From Bacteroidota bacterium (GTDB taxonomy: Bacteria > Bacteroidota > Bacteroidia > Chitinophagales > Chitinophagaceae), in contig PSRI01000128.1 in assembly GCA_003175935.1 (NCBI GenBank), forward strand, positions 1 through 64,000: 64,000 nt of DNA, written 5' to 3'. The notes beneath the pieces were generated by a model. It had not been told where the DNA came from. It did no database searches and saw nothing but the letters and a program-made list of their open reading frames with translations. Below are positions 28,954-39,213 of the stretch, piece by piece (the first letter of the stretch is position 1; the number at the start of each line of letters is the position of its first letter). Made by a program: the position numbers and the translations under genes.

Positions 28954-29588
28954 TCAAAACTATAATTCTAAGTTTCTTTGAAGACTGTATAAGGAATTGT
29001 AGCGGACCGATAGGAAGAAAATTCAGACAATGGTATTATCGTGGAAGACTTGGATCCTGTGGCAGGAATGTAAAGATTGATACCGGAGTATATTTTGAAA
29101 ACCCCAAAGAAATAAGTTTGGGAGATAATGTTTGGATTGATAAGAATTGTATTCTGATTGCTGGCACTTTAAATAAGAAGAATACCAGATTCGTGAATCA
29201 GGCAAATTCAAATGGTTCTCTGGGAAAAATTAAAATTGGATCGAATTCTCATATTGGAATCGGAACAGTTATGCAGGGCCATGGGGGAATCACTACCGGA
29301 GAATTTTTCACCACCTCTGCTTATTGCAGAATCTATTCTTTTTCTAACGACTATAAGCAAATCCATCATGGAACTCAGGATAGCTCCGAGTTTGGTGAAT
29401 CACATTATGTTGTGGGGCCCGTTGAAATCGGAAAGAATGTGTGGCTGGGTTTAAATGTTTCTGTAATCAGTTGTAATCTTGGAAATGATAGTTTTATTCT
29501 TCCTCACTCAGTAGTATACCATTCCATTGATGCAAATTCCGTTGCCGGTGGTAATCCCGCTTCAAAACAAAAATCCCGTTTTGAATAG
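28950..29588 (+). CDS. LbH acyltransferase
   Basis: 'EISLGDNVWIDKNCILIAG', 'KIKIGSNSHIGIGTVMQGHGGITTGEFFTTSAYC', 'GPVEIGKNVWLGLNVSVI'; 4-nt overlap upstream. Confidence 0.82.
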   Translation: MIKTIILSFFEDCIRNCSGPIGRKFRQWYYRGRLGSCGRNVKIDTGVYFENPKEISLGDNVWIDKNCILIAGTLNKKNTRFVNQANSNGSLGKIKIGSNSHIGIGTVMQGHGGITTGEFFTTSAYCRIYSFSNDYKQIHHGTQDSSEFGESHYVVGPVEIGKNVWLGLNVSVISCNLGNDSFILPHSVVYHSIDANSVAGGNPASKQKSRFE

Positions 29589-29593
29589 CTTCT

Positions 29594-30739
29594 ATGAAAA
29601 TCCTGTATATAACTCCCGGTTGTTTCGATAAAGGAGGGATTAGCCGATATAATCGCTACCAGATCCAGGCCCTAAGAGAATTGTTTGGTGAAGAAAACAT
29701 CAAAGTAATTTCCTTGCTTGGTCCGGATGCTAACTCCTTCGAAGACCAGTTTGATACATACTGGCATGGAAATGGAACAAGTAAAAAAGATAAGATTTCC
29801 ATGGTATGGCAGGCATTTAAATTGGCCCTAAAGTGGAAACCCGGCATAATTTTCCTTGGTCATGTGAATTTGAGCGGAATGGGATGGCTAATATCAAAAA
29901 TATCCGGGAGCAAAACCATACTAAACGTTTATGGCCTGGAAATCTGGAGCAAAATGAGCGCAGACGCCTCAATGGGTTTGAAAAATGTTGGGTTAATTAT
30001 TTCAGATTGTAGAAATACTGCGGATTACCTGGTAAAAAATAATCTTCGCAAAGAAAATAGCATCACTGTTGTTTGGGATTGCATTGATACTAACAAATTC
30101 AAACCGGGGACAAATTTTCAATCAGACTTCCTGCTAAAATATAATATTCCTGATCCCTCGAAGCACTTTATCATACTTACCCTTGGAAGATTATCAAAAC
30201 CAGATGCTTTTTACAAGGGATACGATAGGCTAATAAAAGTTTTTTCAAAGCTTTCTCCAAATTATCCAAATGCCAGACTCGTAATTGCAGGAAGAGGAAA
30301 TTATAAAGAAGATCTTTTAAAATTAATTGCAGAGTTGAGACTGGAAGACAAGGTTTCCTTCACAAATTCTATTGATGAGGCAGATTTAGCCACAGTGTAC
30401 CAAACATGTAGTATTTTTAGCCTGATTACAGAAGCAGGAAAGGATAAAGGAGAGGGAATTCCATTGACGCCTTTGGAGGCAATGGCTTGTGGCAAACCAA
30501 TCCTGGTAGGAAATCAGGATGGATCCAGGGAAGCAATCTTTGAAGAACAAAATGGTTATTCAATGGACCCCGGTAATTTGGAATTACATCAGAAAATAAT
30601 TGAGAGCTATATAAACGATCAGGAACTGCTCCGGCAACACTCAGCCAACGCCCTTTCTATTGCGAAAGAATATTTTTCCTATCCCATTTTTAAATCCAAA
30701 CATGAAATTTTCTTTAAATCCCTCGAGAATCTGTCATGA
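29594..30739 (+). CDS. Glycosyltransferase family 4
   Basis: 'CFDKGGISRYNRYQIQAL', 'LTLGRLSKPDAFYKGYDRLIKVF', 'EGIPLTPLEAMACGKPILVGNQDGSREAI'. Confidence 0.93.
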   Translation: MKILYITPGCFDKGGISRYNRYQIQALRELFGEENIKVISLLGPDANSFEDQFDTYWHGNGTSKKDKISMVWQAFKLALKWKPGIIFLGHVNLSGMGWLISKISGSKTILNVYGLEIWSKMSADASMGLKNVGLIISDCRNTADYLVKNNLRKENSITVVWDCIDTNKFKPGTNFQSDFLLKYNIPDPSKHFIILTLGRLSKPDAFYKGYDRLIKVFSKLSPNYPNARLVIAGRGNYKEDLLKLIAELRLEDKVSFTNSIDEADLATVYQTCSIFSLITEAGKDKGEGIPLTPLEAMACGKPILVGNQDGSREAIFEEQNGYSMDPGNLELHQKIIESYINDQELLRQHSANALSIAKEYFSYPIFKSKHEIFFKSLENLS

Positions 30740-32136
30740 TCGCCGCGCAATTTGATCTGAAAAGGGAATATCAAAACGTCAGGAATAAGTATGTTCTTAC
30801 TTTTCTCCTGTTTGTATTTGCTATTATAAGTACAAACGGCGGCAGCTTTAATATTAAAGTGAGCTATTGCATCACGTTTTATTTTTTCCTTTCGTTGATG
30901 TATTCTCTCGGTAAGAAAATTCCGCTAAAAGAAATCACGCTATTTGTTTCCAGTCTGCAGTTATTGCTCGCTCCAACTCTCGACTATGAATATCTTGGTA
31001 AATACACCAGCTTCCACATGCAGATCGAAGAGAGTAATTATTTCGCATATATTCTTCCTGCATTTATTGCATTTTGGATAGGAATGGTAATTCCCATGGG
31101 AAAAAGAAAGTATACCGAAAAGCAACTAATCGAATATCTAAAAGCAAACCCCTCTTCAAATAAACATCTTGGAGTCATATTCATTCTTCTGGGAATTATC
31201 TTCACGTTCGTGAGTGTTTACATCGAAACACAATCGCTCGCATTTATTTTTACTTTGATGTCGCTCCTGAAATATGTGGGGATTTTATATTTATGGTTTT
31301 CCGATTCCAAATACAAAAAATTCTTTTTCTGGCTGGTGTTCTTACTGGTTTTTTATCAAACACTCAATGAAGCCATATTCATTAATTTTATTGTAATCAG
31401 CTTCCTGTTTTTCTGTTATTACTGTTTGCTTCGACACGTAAACGTGGCGAAAGCAATCATCATCACAGTATTGGCCGCTGCACTACTTTTCTTCCTGCAG
31501 GGTGTTAAAAAAGATTATAGAAAAGCAGTCTGGTTCAACCAAATCGACCAGAATAAATTTTTGTTCCTTGTAAACCTGATTAGTGATAAGGCAACCACAC
31601 TTACCGATAAACAATTCTTAACAACAGCTGCCGAAGTAAACCAACGGCTTAATCAGGGTTGGGTGATCAGCAGAATTATGATTACTATTCCCCAAAAAAG
31701 ACCCTATTTGGGTGGCGATATTTTTTATGATGAAGTACTGGGAATTATTTTCCCGCGTTTGTTTTTTACAGATAAGGCAGTTGTACAGAGCTCTGAAAAA
31801 TTTGAAAAATTTGCAGGATATAAACTTAAAAAATACACAATCGCGGTTGGGATTCCGGGAGATGGTTATGGTAACTTTGGTCCGGTATATGGAGTGATTT
31901 TTTGTTTTTGCGTAGCACTTTTTTTCAATTTCGCTCTAAGTCTTTTTTATCGGGGTTGTGATCGATATCCCATTCTTATTTTATGGTCACCTGTCATATT
32001 TTTCTATCTCATGCGCGCGGGAGACGACTTTTATATTATTGCCAACTGGATTGTGAAATCATCCATTTTCGTTGTGGTGTTCTTCTTCCTTAACAGAAAA
32101 AACAACAAGAAAATCGAACCCAATAGTATTTCCTAA
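30736..32136 (+). CDS. O-antigen/exopolysaccharide polymerase, Wzy-like
   Basis: Multi-TM protein in a Wzx-type locus; 'AVGIPGDGYGNFGPVYGVIFCF' periplasmic-loop signature. Confidence 0.78.
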   Translation: MIAAQFDLKREYQNVRNKYVLTFLLFVFAIISTNGGSFNIKVSYCITFYFFLSLMYSLGKKIPLKEITLFVSSLQLLLAPTLDYEYLGKYTSFHMQIEESNYFAYILPAFIAFWIGMVIPMGKRKYTEKQLIEYLKANPSSNKHLGVIFILLGIIFTFVSVYIETQSLAFIFTLMSLLKYVGILYLWFSDSKYKKFFFWLVFLLVFYQTLNEAIFINFIVISFLFFCYYCLLRHVNVAKAIIITVLAAALLFFLQGVKKDYRKAVWFNQIDQNKFLFLVNLISDKATTLTDKQFLTTAAEVNQRLNQGWVISRIMITIPQKRPYLGGDIFYDEVLGIIFPRLFFTDKAVVQSSEKFEKFAGYKLKKYTIAVGIPGDGYGNFGPVYGVIFCFCVALFFNFALSLFYRGCDRYPILILWSPVIFFYLMRAGDDFYIIANWIVKSSIFVVVFFFLNRKNNKKIEPNSIS

Positions 32137-33989
32137 TGTGTGGAATTGGCGGCATATTAAAACTGGATCGTAGTTCTGTACAGCTGGAATTGTTGCAGAA
32201 AATGGGTGGGGCCATGAGTCATCGAGGTCCGGATGCAGAAGGAATTTTTTGCGAGGGTCCGATTGGTTTTGTGCATCGCAGATTGTCCATTATTGATTTA
32301 TCTGATTCAGCAAACCAACCCTTCGTTGATCATAGTGGCAATTTTGTTTTGATTTTTAATGGAGAACTGTACAACTACCAGGAAGTCAAAACTAAATTAG
32401 CTGACTATCCATTTAGAACCAGTTCAGATACGGAAGTGTTGCTTGCCGCTTTTCAAAAATGGGGAATGAGTTGTTTGAATTTGTTTGCAGGAATGTTTGC
32501 TTTCGCAATTTGGGATAAAAAAAATGAAAGGCTTACAGTTGCTCGCGACAGAATGGGTGTAAAACCCATGTATTTCTACAGGGATTTTGATGTATTTGCT
32601 TTTGCATCCGAACAACGTGCACTCTTAGCCTCGGGATTTGTAAAGAAGGAAATAAACCTGGATGCAGTTCGCGATTTATTAATGTACCAATCTGTTTCCC
32701 ACCCGCATTCAATGATAAAGAATGTTGAACAACTGGAAGCAGGCTATTACATGACCATCGAAAATGGCAACATTTCTAAGTTTAAATATTGGGACATCAC
32801 TGATAAATCAAATGCGAACGGTGTTTCAGCAGAAGAAATTTATAAGGATACCAGGTCTCTTCTACGAACCTCTGTTTCCAGGCGAATGGTGAGTGATGTA
32901 CCCGTAGGATTTTTTCTTTCAGGTGGAATAGATTCAAGTGTAATTGTTGGTTTGGCGGCAGAAGTAAGCGCATCGGCTCCAAACACTTTCACTATTGGAT
33001 TTGATGAGCAGGAATTTGATGAAACCAAATACGCCGAATTAGTTGCAAAAAAATTCAGGACCAACCATACTAATATCAGGCTGAGATCTTCAATTTTTTT
33101 GGATGAATTACAAACTGCACTCGATTCAATGGACTCTCCATCAGGCGATGGAATTAATACATACGTTGTTTCAAAAGAAATTGCAAAGCAGGGCATAAAA
33201 GTGGCTCTGTCTGGTGTAGGCGGCGATGAATTGTTTTCAGGATATCCTTTCTTCAAACAATATCTTAAATACAAATCCTTTGATAAAGTTTGGAATGCAA
33301 CCGGCATCCTAAGAAAAGCAGCCGCAGGAATTATTTCTGGTACGCCTAAGCGAAACAAGGTAAAGCAATTGCTATTGGGACCTGATTGTGATATTTCTTC
33401 TTTTTATCCTGTAATCAGGCAGGTAGTAAACCCTGTAGATGTAAAAGATATTCTTAAATCGACTAACGGCCATAGTAATACGCCGATCATTGAATTGCAG
33501 CTAGATGAAATGAAGGTGAAGATTAATGAATTCCCTTTGCTTAGCCAGGTTTCCATCTCAGAGTTTATGGGTTATACTCAAAATACACTTCTCAAGGATA
33601 TGGATCAAATGAGCATGGCTGTTTCTCTGGAACTTCGTGAGCCATTCTTTGATCATGAATTGGTGAGCTATGTTTTGAATGTGCCCGATTCCGTTAAATT
33701 CCCTGAATACCCAAAGAAACTACTCATTGAATCTGTAGGTGATTTAATCCCTGATGAAGTCATTCATAGAAAAAAACAGGGCTTTCTTTTCCCCTGGTCC
33801 ATATGGATGAAAAATGAATTGTCGGATTTTTGCTATCAAAATATTAAAAACCTCGGGCAAAGACCATTTATCAATCAAAAGATTCTATTCGATAAATGGA
33901 ACGAATTCAAAAAAGGAAATCCTGCCGTTAACTGGATGGAGTTGTGGCTGCTCGTGGTACTTGAATACTGGTTGAACAAAAATTTATAA
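32136..33989 (+). CDS. asnB: Asparagine synthase (glutamine-hydrolysing) family
   Basis: N-terminal Cys 'MCGIGGILKLD', 'MSHRGPDAEG', PP-loop 'VPVGFFLSGGIDSSVIVGLAAE', 'VALSGVGGDELFSGYPFFK'. Confidence 0.94.
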   Translation: MCGIGGILKLDRSSVQLELLQKMGGAMSHRGPDAEGIFCEGPIGFVHRRLSIIDLSDSANQPFVDHSGNFVLIFNGELYNYQEVKTKLADYPFRTSSDTEVLLAAFQKWGMSCLNLFAGMFAFAIWDKKNERLTVARDRMGVKPMYFYRDFDVFAFASEQRALLASGFVKKEINLDAVRDLLMYQSVSHPHSMIKNVEQLEAGYYMTIENGNISKFKYWDITDKSNANGVSAEEIYKDTRSLLRTSVSRRMVSDVPVGFFLSGGIDSSVIVGLAAEVSASAPNTFTIGFDEQEFDETKYAELVAKKFRTNHTNIRLRSSIFLDELQTALDSMDSPSGDGINTYVVSKEIAKQGIKVALSGVGGDELFSGYPFFKQYLKYKSFDKVWNATGILRKAAAGIISGTPKRNKVKQLLLGPDCDISSFYPVIRQVVNPVDVKDILKSTNGHSNTPIIELQLDEMKVKINEFPLLSQVSISEFMGYTQNTLLKDMDQMSMAVSLELREPFFDHELVSYVLNVPDSVKFPEYPKKLLIESVGDLIPDEVIHRKKQGFLFPWSIWMKNELSDFCYQNIKNLGQRPFINQKILFDKWNEFKKGNPAVNWMELWLLVVLEYWLNKNL

Positions 33990-33996
33990 GGTATTG

Positions 33997-36306
33997 ATGC
34001 GGGTTTTTCTTTCCATAGTGTTTCTCTCATATCTCGTTCCCACATTCTCACAAAACCTCGAAGAATTTACGGGCCCATTTGCAAGCTGGTGCGACGTGAA
34101 AAAAAGATGTGGGGCCTACGGAGACGGTGCTCACGATGACACTAAAGCCATCCAAAAGGCAATTGACGGACTTGCTAATTATCATTTAAATGTCAACACT
34201 GAGGGCAACGCCTACACTGTAGTTTATCTTCCCAAAGGAACTTACAAAATTTCAGAAACACTTTATTTAGCCGGGCAAATCGGAGTTTCTATTATTGGAG
34301 AGGATCCGGCAAATACAAAAATTATCTGGGCAGGTCGGGATAAGGATACCATGCTTTGGATCAATGGATCGGCTTATTTTTCTATAGGCCGACTTACATG
34401 GAACGCGGGTGAAAAGAAAAATATCGAGGCAATAGGAATACATTGGAAAAACAGGTGGAACACTGAAAAGAGCAGAAGCTATGCGAGTGAGAATATGGAA
34501 ATCGTGGATAATATATTTGAACCCGGACTATACGTAGGAATTGGTGGAGGTTCTTATTACAATGAAGGATTTACAGGATCTAACGATTCTGAAATTGCAA
34601 TTCGAAGATGTATTTTCAATAAGATGGTGAATGCCGGGATTGATATTAAAGGTTTCAATGCGCTCGATTACTGGGTATGGGATTGCAAATTTTACTCCTG
34701 TTATAAGGCCGTGAGCTGCTGGCATGGCAATTATCATATTTTCAATTCTAATTTTGAAAAATCAGGAAGAGCAGATGTTTTCAATTTCGGGGGATATTAT
34801 ACATCGGTGCGATATTGCGTTTCTAATAACTCCATGGCATTTTCTGTAGACTCAGGTGCAAGCTGCAATCCTTTCAAACGAGTTTTCGAAAGCAATGAAA
34901 TAAATGCATACACGGAAGTTCCGATTCATTATTCACACCTCGGAAGAATCACACTCATGGGAAATAAATTCAATTCCATGGGGAAGAAATTAAAATCGAA
35001 AAATGTAGTGGAATATTCCAGCTGGTGCCCTGGAATGTATGAAATGCTTTCGCTTGATAATGATTTTGGATCAGATAGCGCAGTTCTTATGATGAATGCG
35101 AACAAGAAAATGTTTACTTACAATGACAAATTCAAATACGTTGCCGGAATTAAAGCATCAAAGGCTTTTGCATTAACATCAGCTCCTAAAACTGATCGAA
35201 AAATATTTGAAGTGCCGACAAATGCTAATGCAACTCAAATTCAGGAACTTATTAATAAAGCCGGCGATTACAGGGGAAAAAGACCTGTAATTCATTTTCC
35301 CGCAGGCAAATATGTGATCGATCAAACATTGGAAATTCCTGCCAACTCGGATATTCAATTTGTAGGAGACGGACTTGCTCTCGCTTCAATGATTATCCCG
35401 GGTACCCCAAGGGTACAAAACCTTCATTCAGGAGCTATGTTTTACGTAAAGGGTCCATCTTATGTTTCATTTAAGAATCTTCAATTGAATTTAGACGGAC
35501 AAACCACTACGTTTACCCGTGGGGTATATTTTGAAAATATAGATCAAAAGGATTCACGCTTGTATATGGATCAAATCTCAACGTATACAGATTCAACACT
35601 ACTTGTAACCAATAATTCGGGCCTTTACGTCCAAAAAACAAATTCTTTTTTTAGTATCGGGAATTTTTTCCTCCACGATAAGCCTTATAAAACAACTGCC
35701 AGGCCTAAGGCTTATTTTTTTGGCGGGCAATTTGTAAATCTAACTGTAAATGATCCTTATATTTTTGTTGCCAAAGACTGCTGGTGGGAAGGAGCTATGA
35801 GAAGGCCTTTAAATTTAAGTGGTAGTGGCGATATTTCCATTGACGGTGCATTGTTATCGCCGCAGAGCGTAGATACAACCCCGACAATTATAGTGAACAA
35901 ATTTGACGGTAAAATAAGCATCTCAAATATGTATCTCTTCGGAGGTTTGTATGTGACACCCAATAATCCTGATTTAAACTTACTGATTTGGAACATTCAT
36001 GTGCATCACAAAAAAGTTCCACTGGATTTTGTGAATAATTCAGCAACCTATAAGGGCGCATATATTGGACTTACCCAGCAATGTTTTGATAATACCGATC
36101 CTTATTGCAAAAACATGAATTCAATTGCAGATAAATGGGTCAATCAAAAAGATGATGCAAAATTTTTGAAGGATATGACAACAACGGGTCACGCTGCAAA
36201 GTTTGAACCTTATAATGCAAAGCCCGCGGGTATCAGCAATATTTATTTTTCACGTGTGAGTTTTGGCCGTATCCCGGTCTCCATAGAAGTAAAAGGAACT
36301 TATTAG
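33997..36306 (+). CDS. Secreted right-handed beta-helix protein (pectate lyase superfamily)
   Basis: Signal peptide 'MRVFLSIVFLSYLVPTFSQ'; 'CGAYGDGAHDDTKAIQKAIDGL', 'VVYLPKGTYKISETLYL', second 'PVIHFPAGKYVIDQTLEIPANSDIQFVGDG'. Confidence 0.83.
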   Translation: MRVFLSIVFLSYLVPTFSQNLEEFTGPFASWCDVKKRCGAYGDGAHDDTKAIQKAIDGLANYHLNVNTEGNAYTVVYLPKGTYKISETLYLAGQIGVSIIGEDPANTKIIWAGRDKDTMLWINGSAYFSIGRLTWNAGEKKNIEAIGIHWKNRWNTEKSRSYASENMEIVDNIFEPGLYVGIGGGSYYNEGFTGSNDSEIAIRRCIFNKMVNAGIDIKGFNALDYWVWDCKFYSCYKAVSCWHGNYHIFNSNFEKSGRADVFNFGGYYTSVRYCVSNNSMAFSVDSGASCNPFKRVFESNEINAYTEVPIHYSHLGRITLMGNKFNSMGKKLKSKNVVEYSSWCPGMYEMLSLDNDFGSDSAVLMMNANKKMFTYNDKFKYVAGIKASKAFALTSAPKTDRKIFEVPTNANATQIQELINKAGDYRGKRPVIHFPAGKYVIDQTLEIPANSDIQFVGDGLALASMIIPGTPRVQNLHSGAMFYVKGPSYVSFKNLQLNLDGQTTTFTRGVYFENIDQKDSRLYMDQISTYTDSTLLVTNNSGLYVQKTNSFFSIGNFFLHDKPYKTTARPKAYFFGGQFVNLTVNDPYIFVAKDCWWEGAMRRPLNLSGSGDISIDGALLSPQSVDTTPTIIVNKFDGKISISNMYLFGGLYVTPNNPDLNLLIWNIHVHHKKVPLDFVNNSATYKGAYIGLTQQCFDNTDPYCKNMNSIADKWVNQKDDAKFLKDMTTTGHAAKFEPYNAKPAGISNIYFSRVSFGRIPVSIEVKGTY

Positions 36307-36339
36307 TTGAATATCCCGGCGTAAAAAGAGTACCGACTT

Positions 36340-37479
36340 TTGAAAAACAGGCTATTAGTTTTTACAGATTGGTATGAACCCGCAATTAAAGCCGGTGGCC
36401 CTGTGAGGTCACTGGTAAATTTCGCGAATAATCTTCGCGACGATTATGATTTGTGGATCTATACAGGCGACCGGGATCTTGGTGACCAACATCCGTACAT
36501 AAGCTTCCCACTCGATCAATGGATTGAAAAGGCAGATGGAACTCATGTATATTATGCTTCGCAATCCAATTCAGGTTTCAGGGATATCAAAAAGCAGGTT
36601 GAATATGTAAAGCCCTATTGGATCTATCTCAATAGTATGTTCTCCCTGCAATTTTCAATTTACCCGGTTCTATTACGTCGCTTTGGGAAAATTCGATCAA
36701 GAATTGTGATTGCTCCCAGAGGAATGTTAAAAGAGTCGGCTCTCAGATATAAGTCCAGAAAGAAAAAATTCTTCCTGTGGCTTTACAGAAAATTAGGTCT
36801 TAATAAATACCTGATTTTTCAGGCAACAGATAGTGTTGAACAGGAAGATATCAAAAAACAATTTGGATACGATTCTAATGTTGTATTGATTCCTAATTTT
36901 CCAGGAATACAAAAAGATTTTGTTCCAATTCCTTCAAAGGAATCTGGCGTTGCACATCTCATTTTTGTAGGTCGAATTCATCCGGTAAAAAATCTACTTT
37001 TTTTATTGGAGGCACTTAAGCATGTTCGAACACATGTAACCCTGACGATCGTTGCAGCTATTGAAGATTTTGATTACTGGCAGGCCTGCAAAGCTGCCAT
37101 TCAATCTTTGCCTAATCATATATCCCTGAATATTTTAGAACAAGTGCCGCACGGTCAGTTAGAAAAAATTTTACTTGACAATCATTTGTTCGTGCTCCCA
37201 ACGGAAGGTGAAAATTTTGGCCACGCCATATTTGAAGCACTTGCTGCTGGCAGACCGGTTCTCATTAGTGATCAAACTCCGTGGAAAAATTTATCTTCTT
37301 CCACCGCCGGATGGGATCTTCCTTTGGGAGATCCAAAATCTTTCTCAGGGAAAATTGATCTCGTTGGGAGTATGTCTGCTTTTGAACTCAATGAATGGTG
37401 CAGGGGAGCTTATGAATTTTGTACAGATTATATTCGCAATCTAAATCTCAAAGAAGATTATAAAAAATTGTTTCATTAG
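36340..37479 (+). CDS. Glycosyltransferase family 4 (TTG start)
   Basis: 'FTDWYEPAIKAGGPVRSLVNFANNL', 'IVIAPRGMLKESALRYKSRKKKFFLWLYR', 'LPTEGENFGHAIFEALAAGRPVLISDQTPW'. Confidence 0.92.
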   Translation: MKNRLLVFTDWYEPAIKAGGPVRSLVNFANNLRDDYDLWIYTGDRDLGDQHPYISFPLDQWIEKADGTHVYYASQSNSGFRDIKKQVEYVKPYWIYLNSMFSLQFSIYPVLLRRFGKIRSRIVIAPRGMLKESALRYKSRKKKFFLWLYRKLGLNKYLIFQATDSVEQEDIKKQFGYDSNVVLIPNFPGIQKDFVPIPSKESGVAHLIFVGRIHPVKNLLFLLEALKHVRTHVTLTIVAAIEDFDYWQACKAAIQSLPNHISLNILEQVPHGQLEKILLDNHLFVLPTEGENFGHAIFEALAAGRPVLISDQTPWKNLSSSTAGWDLPLGDPKSFSGKIDLVGSMSAFELNEWCRGAYEFCTDYIRNLNLKEDYKKLFH

Positions 37480-39213
37480 ATGATAACCTTAGGTTTAAAC
37501 GCTTACCATGCTGATTCCTCTGCAGCTATTTTTAGAGATGGCGAAATGATTGCTGCAACCGAAGAAGAGCGATTCACAAGGATTAAGCATTGGGCAGGAT
37601 TTCCAAAACTGGCAATTGAATTTTGTTTGCGCGAAGCTGGAGTAGGCTTAAAAGATGTGGATTACATAACTATAGGTCGTGATCCCAAAGCAAAACTGAA
37701 TAGGAAACTTTTTTATTTGTTACGGAATCCTTCAATTATTGGAAATGCATTGGGTAGATTTTCAAATAGCAGGCAGATCAGCAGTCTTGAAGATGAATTT
37801 AAGAATATTGATCCTTCAATTTCTACCTCTTCACTAAAAGAAAAAATAAAAAATATTGAACATCACCGCAGCCATTTGGCGTCAGCCTTTTTTGCTTCTC
37901 CCTTCGAAGAATCTGCAATTCTATCTATAGATGGCTCCGGGGATTTTACAACCACAATGATAGCAATTGGACGTGGAAACAAAATCGAAGTACTTGACAG
38001 TGTTGATTTCCCGGTTTCAATTGGATTGTTTTATACCTCCTTCACTCAGTTCCTCGGTTTTCCTCATTATGGTGATGAATATAAAGTAATGGGGCTGGCC
38101 CCCTATGGAGAAGCTAAATACACTGACAAAGTGAGAAAGGCATTGAAATTTCTTCCATCCGGACTTTATTCCTGGGATGAGAAATATTTTGTTCAGCCAA
38201 CTAAAGCAGGCTTTAAATACGAAAATCATATTCCTTCGGTGGGAAATTTATTTTCCGAACGTTTTATAGAGGCATTTGGTCCTCCCCGCAAAAAGGATGA
38301 ACCGCTTACCAAATATCACAAAGACCTTGCAGCTTCTGTTCAAAATGTAACTGAAGAATTAATTTTTCATATTCTGAGAAAATTGAAAGAGAAAACAGGA
38401 ATGCAAAATGTTTGCATTGCGGGTGGAGTGGCTCAAAATTCTGTTGCTAATGGAAAGGTTGCAGAAGCCACGGGGTTCGAAAATGTATATATACCTTCTG
38501 CCGGTCATGATGCAGGAATATCAATGGGGTCCGCACTATATCATTATAACCATGTTCTGGGTCAACCGCGTGTGAAGCCAATTTACAATGCATATACCGG
38601 AATCTGTTTTGAAAACTCAGAGATTGAAAAATTACTTCAGGAGAAATCAATAGCGTACAAAAAATATGCTGATGATGAACTTTTTGATATCGTCACGAAT
38701 AAATTAATTGAGCCTGGTGTGGTTGGATGGTTTAATGGTCGGGCAGAATTTGGTCCCCGTGCCTTGGGCGCCAGATCTATTTTGGCTGATCCGCGCAATG
38801 ACAAGGCAAAAGATTTACTGAATGCAAAAATAAAACGCAGGGAGAGCTTTAGACCTTTTGCACCATCAATTCTGCGTGAATACACAGGTGAATTTTTTGA
38901 GAAAAATGACGAAGTTCCATTTATGGAAAAAGTCTTCCCAATCAAAGCTGAAAAACGAGCCATCATCCCAGCGGTTACTCACGTTGATGGAACAGGAAGA
39001 TTACAAACTGTTACAAAAGATGTTTCGCCAAGATACTATGGGTTGATTGAAAAATTCAGACAAAAAACAGGAGTTCCGATTTTGCTCAATACTTCTTTCA
39101 ACGAAAATGAACCTATCGTAAATACTCCACAGGAGGCGCTTGATTGCTATCTGCGAACTCAAATGGATATGCTTGTGTTAGAGAATTGCGTTATTACCCG
39201 AAGTGCCACATGA
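37480..39213 (+). CDS. Carbamoyltransferase, NodU/CmcH family
   Basis: 'LGLNAYHADSSAAIFRDGEMIAATEEERFTRIKH', 'HHRSHLASAFF', 'GRAEFGPRALGARSILADPR', 'PILLNTSFNENEPIVNTPQEAL'. Confidence 0.95.
   Translation: MITLGLNAYHADSSAAIFRDGEMIAATEEERFTRIKHWAGFPKLAIEFCLREAGVGLKDVDYITIGRDPKAKLNRKLFYLLRNPSIIGNALGRFSNSRQISSLEDEFKNIDPSISTSSLKEKIKNIEHHRSHLASAFFASPFEESAILSIDGSGDFTTTMIAIGRGNKIEVLDSVDFPVSIGLFYTSFTQFLGFPHYGDEYKVMGLAPYGEAKYTDKVRKALKFLPSGLYSWDEKYFVQPTKAGFKYENHIPSVGNLFSERFIEAFGPPRKKDEPLTKYHKDLAASVQNVTEELIFHILRKLKEKTGMQNVCIAGGVAQNSVANGKVAEATGFENVYIPSAGHDAGISMGSALYHYNHVLGQPRVKPIYNAYTGICFENSEIEKLLQEKSIAYKKYADDELFDIVTNKLIEPGVVGWFNGRAEFGPRALGARSILADPRNDKAKDLLNAKIKRRESFRPFAPSILREYTGEFFEKNDEVPFMEKVFPIKAEKRAIIPAVTHVDGTGRLQTVTKDVSPRYYGLIEKFRQKTGVPILLNTSFNENEPIVNTPQEALDCYLRTQMDMLVLENCVITRSAT

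Noticed and set aside
32840-33358. Long minus-strand ORF inside asnB
   Set aside because: Shadow ORF opposite a strongly conserved coding frame; Ser-rich low-information translation.
39144-39212. N-terminal extension of the GT2 ORF
   Set aside because: The extension overlaps the NodU 3' end; the GT2 motif starts at MKISIITATYN (39213).
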